From: Dyadobacter sp. Leaf189
GTDB taxonomy: Bacteria > Bacteroidota > Bacteroidia > Cytophagales > Spirosomataceae
Direction of reading: 5' to 3'
Assembly (NCBI RefSeq): GCF_001424405.1
Contig: NZ_LMPS01000001.1
Coordinates: 679,999-743,998, forward strand
DNA length: 64,000 nt
Shown here: positions 1-8,847 of the stretch, piece after piece
How the letters are laid out: every line of letters begins with the position of its first letter
How positions within the stretch are numbered: the first letter of the stretch is position 1
Program-made: the position numbers and the translations under genes
The notes under the pieces: model-generated
Database searches by the model: none
Told to the model about the DNA's origin: nothing
Seen by the model: only the letters and a program-made list of their open reading frames with translations

Positions 1-73
1 GTCCGGAATTGATAAGATCCTTTTAGTATTGTTCAATTGTTTTGTTAAAAAAGGTTAAAGGGAGTCAGGAGTA

Positions 74-826
74 ATGAAGGAGCTCATTGATGCGGGCAAT
101 CTGCCGAAGCACATCGCCGTTATCATGGACGGTAACGGAAGGTGGGCTCAAAACCAGGGTGCAGCCCGGGTTTTTGGCCACCGCAATGCGATAAAGGCGG
201 TAAGAGAAGTGACAGAAGGTTGTGCGGAAATAGGTGTTTCATACCTTACTCTCTATGCATTTTCTACTGAAAACTGGGCGCGTCCCGAGTTTGAGGTCAG
301 AGCATTGATGGAACTGCTTGTCCAGTCAATCAGGAACGAGCTGCCAACTATGCTTAAAAACAATGTTCGTCTGGACACAATCGGGGACACAAAAAGTTTG
401 CCGGGGAGTTGTCAGCGACAGCTTGCGGAAGCCATTGAAGCCACACAGGCAAATACCGGTTTAAATCTGATACTTGCATTGGGTTATAGCGGCAAATGGG
501 ATATTACCCAGGCTGCAAAAAAACTGGCGGAAGATGTTCAGAACGGCAGTTTGACGCCGGGTGAGATCAATGAAGAAATGCTTTCCGCAAGGCTTGCCAC
601 GGGAGCCCGTCCGGAAGTGGACCTGATGCTGCGTACCGGAGGCGACCATCGTATCAGTAACTTCCTTTTATGGCAGCTCGCATATTCCGAGTTGTATTTT
701 TATGAAGATCTTTTTTGGCCTGATTTCCGTCGGGAGCATTTATATGAGGCGGTACTTTCCTATCAGAACAGGGAAAGGCGATTTGGAAAAACAGGCGAAC
801 AAATAAAAGCGAATAGTGCTAAGTAG
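74..826 (+). CDS. uppS: Isoprenyl transferase (undecaprenyl diphosphate synthase)
   Basis: Cis-prenyltransferase that condenses isopentenyl diphosphate onto farnesyl diphosphate to make undecaprenyl diphosphate, the lipid carrier for peptidoglycan and surface glycans. The 250-residue length is normal for the family. The N-terminal signature HIAVIMDGNGRWA (residues 13-25) carries the catalytic Asp at residue 19. TLYAFSTENW follows at about 60-69, and the C-terminal block RTGGDHRISNFLLWQ is a slight variant of the usual RTSGEQRISNFLLWQ. The ATG is preceded by a purine-rich GGAGTCAGGAG. It lies 6 bp upstream of bamA, and the two are probably one transcript. uppS next to bamA and Skp-like genes is a common Bacteroidota envelope operon. 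Function is certain at family level. Confidence 0.95.
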   Translation: MKELIDAGNLPKHIAVIMDGNGRWAQNQGAARVFGHRNAIKAVREVTEGCAEIGVSYLTLYAFSTENWARPEFEVRALMELLVQSIRNELPTMLKNNVRLDTIGDTKSLPGSCQRQLAEAIEATQANTGLNLILALGYSGKWDITQAAKKLAEDVQNGSLTPGEINEEMLSARLATGARPEVDLMLRTGGDHRISNFLLWQLAYSELYFYEDLFWPDFRREHLYEAVLSYQNRERRFGKTGEQIKANSAK

Positions 827-832
827 AACAAT

Positions 833-3436
833 ATGAACCTTCTTACCAATTTGAATAAATCACTAGCACATCTGAAAGGTCTGACAGCATTATTGCTGAT
901 CTGTTCCTGCTTTTCGGTAAATGCACAACGCGTAGGTATCGGTGCAAGCGGCCGCCCTGCTACACCGGCAGCGAACAGTGCAATGGATCCGGCTAATCCC
1001 AAAGAATACACCATTGCCGAGGTTACCGTATCTGGTACCCAATTCCTGGATCCCAATTCAATGGTTTCTATCTCAGGTTTGAAACCGGGCGACAAAATCA
1101 GGCTTCCCGGACCAGCTATCCCATCCTCCATTAAGAAGATGATGGATTTTGGTACGCTGGATGATGTGGAAATTCTTTATACAAAGATTCAGGACGACAA
1201 GGTTTGGCTGAATATTCATATCAAAGAACGCCCGAGACTCTACAAGGTTTCGTTTTCAGGTATCCGGAAAGGGGAGAGAGAGACATTGAATGACAAGGTT
1301 AAGCTGATAAAAGGGCGTGTTATTACGCCAACTGTTATCAAGAACACACAGCTTGTTATCAAGAAATATTATATGGACAAAGGATTTTACTACACCAAAG
1401 TAAAGGTGTTGCAGATTCCTGATTCCACACGCGGTCAGGCCACATTGAACTTTACGATCACGAAAGGCAAAAAGGTCAAAATCGAGAAGATCGATATCCA
1501 GGGAAATACCGCTGTAAGCGACAAGATTCTAAAAAGGAAAATGAAAGGTACCAAGCAAAAACGCATTGGCAGGCTTTTCAACCCATCTAAATACATTCCG
1601 AAAAAATACGACGAAGACAAGGAAAAGCTCATTGCCTATTACCGCAAGAATGGTTACCGCGATGCTACGATCGAGTTTGATACCATCAAAAACGGTGACG
1701 AAACGATCAGCATAGATATGAAAATCGATGAGGGCAAGAAGTACTATTATCGTGATATTACCTGGTCGGGTAACTATTTATACACCTCGAAATACCTGAG
1801 CGAACGTTTGGGTGTGAAGAAAGGTGACGTTTACAATCCTGAGGAACTGGACAAGAAAATCAATGGTATCCCGGGCGGCGACGTAAGCTCCATTTACATG
1901 GACGACGGTTACCTGTATTTCCGCATTGAACCCACTGAGAAAGCGGTAGATGGTGATTCCATCGATGTTGAATTACGGATGTTTGAAGGTAAGCAAGCGA
2001 CGATCAACAGAATTTTGCTTAACGGAAATACGAAGACAAGTGACCGCGTGGTTTTGCGCGAGCTGTTTACATTGCCTGGACAGAAATTCAGTAAAACAGA
2101 AATTATCAATACCCAGCGCCAGCTTTCACAGATGGGGTATTTTGATCCGGAAAAGATCCAGATCAATCCAATCCCGAATCAGTCGGACGGTACTGTGGAT
2201 ATCGAGTATACAGTTGAAGAGAAACCATCTGACCAGATTGAATTGTCCGGCGGTTGGGGAGGATACATTGGTTTTGTAGGAACGCTGGGTTTGGTGTTCA
2301 ATAACTTTTCTATCAAAAACATTCCTAACCGCGAAACCTGGCGCCCGCTACCTTCAGGTGATGGTCAGAAACTCTCGCTTCGCTTCCAGGCGAACGGACG
2401 TCAGTACCAGACTTACTCTATGTCGTTCAGTGAGCCGTGGCTCGGAGGTAAAAAGCCGATCAACTTCGGAGTTTCGTTCCAGCGGACAGTTTACCGCCTT
2501 ACCGACCTGAACTCAATGTATGGTATCGGCGGTCTGAACGGAGGTTCGAGAACTATTAACTACCGTGGCGGATATTATAACAACGGGGTTACCGTCTCAT
2601 TAGGCCGTCGTTTGAAAGAACCGGACAGAAACCTCGTGATGACACACGCGTTGTCGTTCCAGAGATATCGTCTGGATGATCTGGATATTTTTGGAAATGG
2701 TTATACAAAGGGGAATTCCAATAACATCTCTTTTAACACTACCATTTCAAGAAATACATTAAGTGATTTCCAATTCCCGAGAAGTGGAAGCAATATCTCG
2801 CTGAGTGCTACTGCTACACCGCCTTATTCTGCATTCAGGAAAAAGGAGTTTACAGACAAAAACGATTCTTATCGCTGGGTTGAATACCACAAATGGATGT
2901 TCGATGCAAGCTATTATGCGACCATTGTTGGCAAGCTGGTATTAAGCACCCGCGCGCACATGGGTTTCCTGGGTAACTATGATGGTTCCAATGTTTATAG
3001 CCCTTTTGGTCGCTTTATAGTTGGGGGATCCGGTTTGGCAGGACAAGGTACATTCTCACTTGCGGATCAGGATATCATTGGTCTGCGTGGTTACCAGGAT
3101 CAGAAAGTGGGACCAATTTCAGATACTGGCCGTCCGGCTTCCGGCGGTGGGGTAGTGTATAACAAATACGTAATGGAGCTTCGGTATCCGGTGTCACTTA
3201 ACCCTCAGGCGACAATTTTCATTCTCGGTTTTGCGGAAGGTGGAAACAACTGGGGTACTTACAAAGAGTTCAACCCGTTTGACCTGAAACGTTCGGCTGG
3301 TGTGGGTGCCAGGATCTTTATGCCTGCATTCGGATTGCTAGGGATCGACTGGGGTTACGGCTTTGATAAAATACAAGGTAGTTCAACACGTAGCGGCCCT
3401 CAGTTCCATTTTACAATTGGCCAACAAATCAGATAA
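833..3436 (+). CDS. bamA: Outer membrane protein assembly factor BamA
   Basis: Core subunit of the beta-barrel assembly machinery, inserting outer-membrane proteins. The 867-residue protein has a signal peptide (residues 1 to about 31, ending VNAQ). A long periplasmic region of POTRA-type repeats follows up to roughly residue 470, with recurring 'IEKIDIQGNTAVSDKIL' and 'INRILLNGNTKTSDRVVLREL' type motifs. The Omp85 beta-barrel occupies the rest. The barrel contains the conserved loop-6 motif as LRGY (within IIGLRGYQDQ), the counterpart of VRGF. It follows uppS by 6 bp and precedes two Skp-like chaperone genes, which fits joint expression of an OMP-biogenesis set. The last residues (GQQIR) do not end in the aromatic residue typical of many OMPs. 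TamA-type paralogues are the only alternative, and the context favours BamA. Confidence 0.95.
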   Translation: MNLLTNLNKSLAHLKGLTALLLICSCFSVNAQRVGIGASGRPATPAANSAMDPANPKEYTIAEVTVSGTQFLDPNSMVSISGLKPGDKIRLPGPAIPSSIKKMMDFGTLDDVEILYTKIQDDKVWLNIHIKERPRLYKVSFSGIRKGERETLNDKVKLIKGRVITPTVIKNTQLVIKKYYMDKGFYYTKVKVLQIPDSTRGQATLNFTITKGKKVKIEKIDIQGNTAVSDKILKRKMKGTKQKRIGRLFNPSKYIPKKYDEDKEKLIAYYRKNGYRDATIEFDTIKNGDETISIDMKIDEGKKYYYRDITWSGNYLYTSKYLSERLGVKKGDVYNPEELDKKINGIPGGDVSSIYMDDGYLYFRIEPTEKAVDGDSIDVELRMFEGKQATINRILLNGNTKTSDRVVLRELFTLPGQKFSKTEIINTQRQLSQMGYFDPEKIQINPIPNQSDGTVDIEYTVEEKPSDQIELSGGWGGYIGFVGTLGLVFNNFSIKNIPNRETWRPLPSGDGQKLSLRFQANGRQYQTYSMSFSEPWLGGKKPINFGVSFQRTVYRLTDLNSMYGIGGLNGGSRTINYRGGYYNNGVTVSLGRRLKEPDRNLVMTHALSFQRYRLDDLDIFGNGYTKGNSNNISFNTTISRNTLSDFQFPRSGSNISLSATATPPYSAFRKKEFTDKNDSYRWVEYHKWMFDASYYATIVGKLVLSTRAHMGFLGNYDGSNVYSPFGRFIVGGSGLAGQGTFSLADQDIIGLRGYQDQKVGPISDTGRPASGGGVVYNKYVMELRYPVSLNPQATIFILGFAEGGNNWGTYKEFNPFDLKRSAGVGARIFMPAFGLLGIDWGYGFDKIQGSSTRSGPQFHFTIGQQIR

Positions 3437-3487
3437 TATTCTCTCAGGAGTTTCGTTAAGAAGTTTGCAAATTATTAGCAGCTTGGC

Positions 3488-4102
3488 ATGAAGAAGTTTT
3501 TTATTTTACTAGTTTTGTCAATTCTATACACGTCAGTGGCTAATGCTCAAAAGATTGGGTACACGGACATGGAGTTCATTACAAGTAAGATGCCCGAGTA
3601 TCAGGCTGCACAGACGGAGATGAAAAAGTTCTCCGAGAAATGGGCAAAGGAAATTCAGGACAAATTTGGCGAGATTGACAGAATGCAGCGCGCCTACATG
3701 GCCGAAGAGATTTTGTTGACTGAGGAGCTGAAAAGAAAGAGACAAAACGAGATCAAGGAAAAAGAACTCGAAGCAGGCGAGTACAACAGCAAGATTTTCG
3801 GAATGGACGGATTAATGTTCCAGAAGAAAAAAGAACTCATGAAGCCTGTACTTGAAAAGGTACAGCGTGCAGTGACCAAAGTTTGTAGCCAGCGCCGTCT
3901 TGACTTTATGTTTGATAAATCCAGTGATGTTGGAATGCTTTATACCAATCCGAAGCACGATTATTCCGACTACGTAATGGAGGAATTGGGGATTGATCCG
4001 AAAGCGAACAAAACGACAGGCAGCGATAAACCTGAACAACCAGCCAATCAGCCTGCGAATAGCTCACCGAAACAAAAGAGTACAACCAGTAAACTTAAAT
4101 AA
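3488..4102 (+). CDS. OmpH/Skp-family periplasmic chaperone (first copy)
   Basis: Skp-like holdase that binds unfolded outer-membrane proteins in the periplasm. The 204-residue protein starts with a signal peptide (1 to about 20, ending ANAQ), followed by KIGYTDMEFI, the usual start of the OmpH domain. A long charged alpha-helical coiled-coil arm (about 40-110, rich in K/E/Q) comes next, then a C-terminal tail of Pro, Asn, Gln and Lys (about 175-204). It lies 51 bp after bamA and 10 bp before a second OmpH gene. The two copies share architecture but differ in arm sequence and tail, so they look like an old duplication. Family assignment is firm; the client set of each copy is unknown. Confidence 0.88.
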   Translation: MKKFFILLVLSILYTSVANAQKIGYTDMEFITSKMPEYQAAQTEMKKFSEKWAKEIQDKFGEIDRMQRAYMAEEILLTEELKRKRQNEIKEKELEAGEYNSKIFGMDGLMFQKKKELMKPVLEKVQRAVTKVCSQRRLDFMFDKSSDVGMLYTNPKHDYSDYVMEELGIDPKANKTTGSDKPEQPANQPANSSPKQKSTTSKLK

Positions 4103-4112
4103 GTAACAAGCA

Positions 4113-4754
4113 ATGAAACAAAAATTGATGGCTTTTCTGGTCGTAATGACCTTAATCACCACCCCTCTGTTAGCTCAAACAACCCCTGCAAGCGGACTTT
4201 CCAAAATAGGCTATACCAATGTTGATTATATCCTCGGTAAACTGCCAGAAAGTAAAGTAATGCAGAACCAGCTTGAAGTTACCAAAGCGCAGCTTGACAA
4301 GGCGCTTGGAGAAACATATAAAGAGGCGCAGGACAAGTATGAGGCTTATCAGAAAAACGGAGCCAACATGACTGACGTGATTCGTGCAGACAAAGAGAAA
4401 GAATTGCAAAATCTGCAGACACGTATTCAGGAAATGCAGAACAATGCACAAACTTCTCTGCAAACCAAGCAACAACAATTGCTGGAACCGATCCTGACTA
4501 AAATCAACAATGCAATTCAGGAAGTAGGTAAAGAAAATGGATTTCTTTACATCCTGAACATGGACGCAGGTCCCGGATCAACTCCTATCATCTTGTTTAC
4601 AGCTACTGAAGAGAACAATGCAACGCCTTTGATCCTGAGAAAACTGGGAGTAGATCCTGACAAAGCTGACGCCGCACCTGCTGCCGCTACGCCTGCCAAA
4701 CCAGCTACAACTGCGCCTGCTACTACACCAGCGGCAACTCCTAAGAAAAAATAA
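4113..4754 (+). CDS. OmpH/Skp-family periplasmic chaperone (second copy)
   Basis: Second Skp-like periplasmic chaperone of the operon, 213 residues. A signal peptide (1 to about 22, ending LLAQ) is followed by SKIGYTNVDYILGKLPESK, matching the IGYTDMEFITSKMPE segment of the first copy. A Gln/Lys/Glu-rich coiled-coil arm runs to about residue 135. The C-terminus is an Ala-Pro-Thr rich low-complexity tail of about 30 residues (185-213) ending in KKK, which may contact peptidoglycan or simply act as a flexible spacer. It is the last gene of the uppS-bamA-ompH-ompH operon and is followed within 25 bp by a strong intrinsic terminator. Confidence 0.88.
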   Translation: MKQKLMAFLVVMTLITTPLLAQTTPASGLSKIGYTNVDYILGKLPESKVMQNQLEVTKAQLDKALGETYKEAQDKYEAYQKNGANMTDVIRADKEKELQNLQTRIQEMQNNAQTSLQTKQQQLLEPILTKINNAIQEVGKENGFLYILNMDAGPGSTPIILFTATEENNATPLILRKLGVDPDKADAAPAAATPAKPATTAPATTPAATPKKK

Positions 4755-4776
4755 TAGGATAGTTATTGAACTTTAA

Positions 4777-4819
4777 AAACCGGAGAGCAGTCTTTGAAAA
4801 GGCTGCTCTCCGGTTTTTT
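4777..4819 (+). terminator. Intrinsic terminator of the bamA operon
   Basis: AAACCGGAGAGCAG pairs with CTGCTCTCCGGTTT across a short TCTTTGAAAAGG loop, and a run of T follows directly. It sits just after the second ompH gene. Confidence 0.9.
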
Positions 4820-5040
4820 GTGCACTCGCATCAGGATTTTCAGGCAATGTGCCTGCTTTTATTATAATCCATCATTTTGCACCCGTATTTAAAAAGTACA
4901 AACTGGAAACAAACCTGTACTTAGAAATCGGGGCATTTCATTTTTGTAAGGTTTCACAGGGCTTTCTATACGGGATTTGCTAGTTTTGCGTTTAGACTCA
5001 GTGTTCTTCCAGGCAAAGAATAAATTATATTTTTGACGTT

Positions 5041-6639
5041 ATGCTCATAAAAGATATTCATAAAATACTGATACTTCTGACAGCTATTTTACTGTTTTCA
5101 AAGGCGCAGGGGCAGGATAATATGAAGAGTACTTCAGGCGGTCCGCTCCAGATTGTATTCCCCTCGGAATCGGAATGGAATGTTTTGTATGAAGGCAAAG
5201 AAATCAATTTCCATTTGCAGACAAAAGGCGGCAAAAGTGATTCTGTGAGATATACGATTACCAGCGGGCTTGCAAAGGAAATGAAGTTTGATTCGCTCGG
5301 CCACTTCGTTTGGATTCCCAGCTATGATATTGCAGACAGGATTAACACTACCAAGTCTTTTCCTGTCGTGTTTGAAGCTCAAAGTACAGCCGGAGAAAGT
5401 GTTTCCAGGGAAGTTGTGTTCAAGGTCAACCACGTGAACCGACCACCTCAAATCGACGAACTCCAGCCATTTTACGTACAGTATAAGACTCAGAATGTCT
5501 ATAAGATCGATATGGGCTCGGTGCGTGATCCGGATGCCGATCCGATCGTCTTTGTTCCGATCCTGGAACAAATGCCTGAAGGAATGAAGTTGACTGCCGC
5601 AGGAGAAATTACCTGGGAGCCTTCAACCGCGCAGTTCGCCATATTGAAGAAGGGACCCAGGTACATGGACTTCTATGTAGAAGATCAGCCGTCAAAGGCG
5701 CGCACCAAGGGACGTCTTAAGCTTGACGTTACCCAAATGGACCTTGCACCCGATTTTACGATCATACCTCAGAATTCCATTATAAGAAGTGCAGAGAACA
5801 ACCGTATTAACCTACGGTTTACCTTATCCGATCCAAACGGCGAGGAAGATATTACTGCATTCAATTTTATATCGGAAAACAAGAAAGTGCCCTCCGAGGC
5901 TTTGGTTAAAAATACGCCGACCAGTTACGAGTTCATCTGGGAGCCCGGCTACGATTTTGTGAAGGATCCATTAGATACAGTAGCTTTTAACATCACATTC
6001 TATGTGTTGGACAAAGCCCAGAATAAGAAGGAGCGGAGCGTACGGTTTGTAATCAAGAATACGGTGGACGAAAGTCTTCGTGATAATTACGTATACAACC
6101 TGTACCGCGGCGCGCTTGTGAATGCATGGGGCTTGCTGGAACAAATGACGGAGAAGGAGGGGCAGCTTAAAAGGGCATATTCACGCGCTAAAAAAGGAAA
6201 ACGCAGCCGGTCACTATTGAATGCATCCCTTGGTGCTACTACTGGTCTGGCGCCTGTAATAGCAAAAACTAACCCGGATACAAGAGGTTATATTACAACA
6301 ATCGGAGGAACTACTGTGGCTACTGTGGGGACCCTGGAAGCGACGGAGGTAATAGGTAAATCGGTAAATGGCTTGCTGGACAGGTTCAATTACGTAATGC
6401 AGAAGAAGAATGAGCTGCAAAACAAAGGAGACGTTTTTGCAAGGGAATATGGTCAGAAATCAGCACGCAGGCATCCGGATTTTATCCGTAAGCTGGACGA
6501 ATTTAAATCACTGATGAACCTGAGTGGGCTGGTTGCACTGGAATTGGACGCCAATTGGGAAAATAAGAAAGAGGCAACAGACGTCGCTTTGAAGAAGACA
6601 TTTAAAGATTTTGTCCCTCTCACGAAGGACGAGAACTGA
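5041..6639 (+). CDS. Secreted protein with Ig/cadherin-like repeats, function unknown
   Basis: 532-residue exported protein (signal peptide 1 to about 25, ending AQGQ). The first 340 residues read as tandem beta-sandwich repeats of the putative-Ig/cadherin-like kind seen in Bacteroidota surface proteins: 'NHVNRPPQI' with 'VRDPDADPI', then 'FTLSDPNGEEDI', each with the Asp/Asn-Pro-Asp pattern of calcium-binding turns. The remainder is mostly helical and charged, interrupted by a Gly/Ala/Thr-rich stretch (about 395-440) that is hydrophobic enough to pack against or enter a membrane. No catalytic motif is visible. It is a single gene between two terminators. A structural or adhesive cell-surface role is likely but not shown. 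Confidence 0.7.
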   Translation: MLIKDIHKILILLTAILLFSKAQGQDNMKSTSGGPLQIVFPSESEWNVLYEGKEINFHLQTKGGKSDSVRYTITSGLAKEMKFDSLGHFVWIPSYDIADRINTTKSFPVVFEAQSTAGESVSREVVFKVNHVNRPPQIDELQPFYVQYKTQNVYKIDMGSVRDPDADPIVFVPILEQMPEGMKLTAAGEITWEPSTAQFAILKKGPRYMDFYVEDQPSKARTKGRLKLDVTQMDLAPDFTIIPQNSIIRSAENNRINLRFTLSDPNGEEDITAFNFISENKKVPSEALVKNTPTSYEFIWEPGYDFVKDPLDTVAFNITFYVLDKAQNKKERSVRFVIKNTVDESLRDNYVYNLYRGALVNAWGLLEQMTEKEGQLKRAYSRAKKGKRSRSLLNASLGATTGLAPVIAKTNPDTRGYITTIGGTTVATVGTLEATEVIGKSVNGLLDRFNYVMQKKNELQNKGDVFAREYGQKSARRHPDFIRKLDEFKSLMNLSGLVALELDANWENKKEATDVALKKTFKDFVPLTKDEN

Positions 6640-6644
6640 AAGTA

Positions 6645-6672
6645 AAAAAGAGAGCTAAATGCTCTCTTTTTT
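6645..6672. terminator. Bidirectional terminator between the Ig-like gene and lspA
   Basis: AAAAAAGAGAGC-TAAAT-GCTCTCTTTTTT is a perfect hairpin with A and T tracts on either side, so it can stop transcription from both converging genes. The stop codon of lspA lies in its loop. Confidence 0.85.
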
Positions 6673-7416
6673 GTTGATATCGTCTTCACGCTCTGTATTT
6701 TCTGTGGTAGAAATATCCGTAGCAGCGTTCTCCGCTGGAGTGGGTGGTAAAGGATGTGATTGCGTTGTTTCCTCGTAATTAGAAGTGTACCCGTTATCCT
6801 CAATTTTCTCTTCCTGATCTTCCTCTTGTGCACCTGTTGAATGAAAGCTGCCCTGAAAGATGAGAATGCTGCAGACACCGATAAAGATACACGAGTCTGC
6901 AATGTTGAAAATAGGGGTAGAGTAATATTGTCCGCCCCAAACAGGTACCCAGTCAGGAATAAATCCTTCCCAGAAATCAACAAAGATCATATCGATTACC
7001 TGTCCGTGAAACCAGGGAGTTGGCGAACCGTATGGCGCATTTTCGAGAAATACACCGTAAAATGTGCTGTCGATCACATTGCCCACAGCACCAGCCAGGA
7101 TCATCGCCAATGCCCAGAGTAACCCTTTTGAAGCGCCTGCACGGGCCAGGTGGATCATATACCCGCCAATCGCAACCATAGCAACAAGACGGAAGAGTGT
7201 AAGGAACAACTTGCCGTATTCGTGGCCCAGCTGCATTCCAAACGCCATTCCCGGGTTTAGTACATAATGCAGTTTTAGCCAGTTACCAATGAGCGCAATC
7301 TGACCTGAAAAGCCGGGATCCATGTATTTATGTACAAGCAGTTTGGAGGCCTGGTCGATAATGATGAGCAGCAAACTGAACAGTAAATACGGAGCTGGAT
7401 TTTTGGATTGATTCAT
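6655..7416 (-). CDS. lspA: Lipoprotein signal peptidase (signal peptidase II) with hydrophilic C-terminal tail
   Basis: Inner-membrane aspartic protease that removes the signal peptide from lipid-modified prolipoproteins. Four hydrophobic segments are visible (about 9-28, 70-91, 98-116, 172-192). The two catalytic Asp residues are D116 in GNVID and D174 in FNIADS; NPGMAFG (54-60) is the usual NxGxAF motif. Bacteroidota versions carry a longer periplasmic loop between the last two helices, seen here at about 123-168. The protein is 253 residues, longer than the 160-200 typical of the family, because of an acidic, Thr/Glu-rich cytoplasmic tail after residue 192. It is 52 bp downstream of the proline dehydrogenase gene on the same strand. 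Confidence 0.93.
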   Translation of the reverse strand: MNQSKNPAPYLLFSLLLIIIDQASKLLVHKYMDPGFSGQIALIGNWLKLHYVLNPGMAFGMQLGHEYGKLFLTLFRLVAMVAIGGYMIHLARAGASKGLLWALAMILAGAVGNVIDSTFYGVFLENAPYGSPTPWFHGQVIDMIFVDFWEGFIPDWVPVWGGQYYSTPIFNIADSCIFIGVCSILIFQGSFHSTGAQEEDQEEKIEDNGYTSNYEETTQSHPLPPTPAENAATDISTTENTEREDDINKKESI

Positions 7417-7468
7417 TCTTTTTTTTGAAACAATTGGGAATTTCAGGAATGCGAAAGTAATAAGTTAG

Positions 7469-8671
7469 TTATAAAGAACTGATTCCTCTTCTTTTCAATT
7501 CACTTTTTACTAACAAAAACTCCCTGCTGCTCTGGCCCGCAATGGAGGTATTTTCTTCCGCGCGGCGGATTAAATAGGGCAATACTGCATTGATCGGGCC
7601 ATAGGGAACATACTTGGCTACGTTATAGCCAGCATTCGAAAGGTTGTATGAAATATTGTCACTCATACCAAGCAGCTGAGCAAACCAGATCCTGTTGTCG
7701 TTTCTCTCGATCCCGAGTTTCTGCATTTTGGCAGCACAGTATTGTGAACTGTACTCATTGTGGGTACCCAGGCAAATAGAGATATGCTCTACATGTTCCA
7801 AACAAAAATCTATTGCCAGGTTATAGTCTGTATCCGTAGCTTGTTTTGAAACGTGGATCGGATTGAAATATTCATTTTCCCTTGCACGCAACCTTTCCTT
7901 TTCCATATACGCGCCCCGCACAAGCTTCCCGCCGAGCAGGTAGCCTTTTTGTCTGGCAGTAAGGTAAGCTGTTTTAAGGGCATCCAGCGTTTCGTGTCGA
8001 TAAAGCTGGTAAGTATTGTAGACAATGGTCCGCTCGCGATTGAATTTTTGCATCATCTGGTAAGTCAGATCATCTATCACGCCCTGAATCCAGCTTTCTT
8101 CGGCATCAACAAAGATCCTTACATTCTTTTCATGTGCGCGCGAACATAGACTTTCAACGCGGGCAATTACACGCTCATAGGCGGCTTCCTCATCGTCAGT
8201 CAGCTGATCTTTGCGCTGTATTTTTTCGAGAAGCTCTGCCGAGGCAACTCCTGTGATTTTAAAAACGGAGAATGGAATAGTTTGGGAGGTTGCTGCTTTA
8301 TCAATCGTCCGGAGGATTTCGGTAGCAGTTGCATCGAAGCTGGATTCCTTGTCTTCGCCTTCAACAGAATAGTCGAGGATAGTGCCGATTCCCGATTTTC
8401 CGAGCATTGCTATAGTGCGGTCGCAATCGTTAATTGTCTCGCCTCCACAGAATTGTTCAAAAATGGTAACCCGGATGAGATTTTTTATAGGTAAGTTTAG
8501 TTTTAGTGCAAGCTTTATAAAAAAAGTGCCTAAATTTACCACTCGAGCCTGATTCATGAGGCTGAATAACCAGTATGTTTTCCGCAGTTCAGCGTCAGAT
8601 TTAGAGGCAAAAGCGACGGAAGTATCTTCAAAAAATACAGGTATTTGGTTTATTGGTGAAGAATCTGCCAT
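7469..8671 (-). CDS. Proline dehydrogenase
   Basis: FAD-dependent proline dehydrogenase that oxidises proline to pyrroline-5-carboxylate, the first step of proline catabolism. The 400-residue protein is a stand-alone enzyme, without the P5C dehydrogenase half of PutA. The beta/alpha-barrel signature is clear: IFVDAEESW, TYQLYRHETLD, GGKLVRGAYMEKERLRA and the C-terminal VPYGPINAVLPYLIRRAEEN, which carries the YLxRRxxE substrate-binding motif. The ATG start is clean, with no competing upstream start. The neighbouring lspA is unrelated. The proline biosynthesis genes proB and proA lie elsewhere in this window (44.3-46.6 kb). Confidence 0.93.
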   Translation of the reverse strand: MADSSPINQIPVFFEDTSVAFASKSDAELRKTYWLFSLMNQARVVNLGTFFIKLALKLNLPIKNLIRVTIFEQFCGGETINDCDRTIAMLGKSGIGTILDYSVEGEDKESSFDATATEILRTIDKAATSQTIPFSVFKITGVASAELLEKIQRKDQLTDDEEAAYERVIARVESLCSRAHEKNVRIFVDAEESWIQGVIDDLTYQMMQKFNRERTIVYNTYQLYRHETLDALKTAYLTARQKGYLLGGKLVRGAYMEKERLRARENEYFNPIHVSKQATDTDYNLAIDFCLEHVEHISICLGTHNEYSSQYCAAKMQKLGIERNDNRIWFAQLLGMSDNISYNLSNAGYNVAKYVPYGPINAVLPYLIRRAEENTSIAGQSSREFLLVKSELKRRGISSL

Positions 8672-8847
8672 TTTAAGTACACGTTTTCTCTACTGAATGT
8701 ATAAGTAAATCAGACTAAGAAAGTTGTGTTCATTAAGAAGTTATTTGACTTTTATGGCATCAAATGTACGTCAATCCCGGAAATACGCATGAACTACCGG
8801 GTCAAAATATTGCAATTATCTATTTTACTAAGGACAAGTTTTTGAAT

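Noticed and set aside
8764..8847. 28-residue N-terminal extension of the DAHP synthase/chorismate mutase
   Set aside because: No family likeness and no ribosome-binding site; the ATG at 8848 begins the conserved protein.
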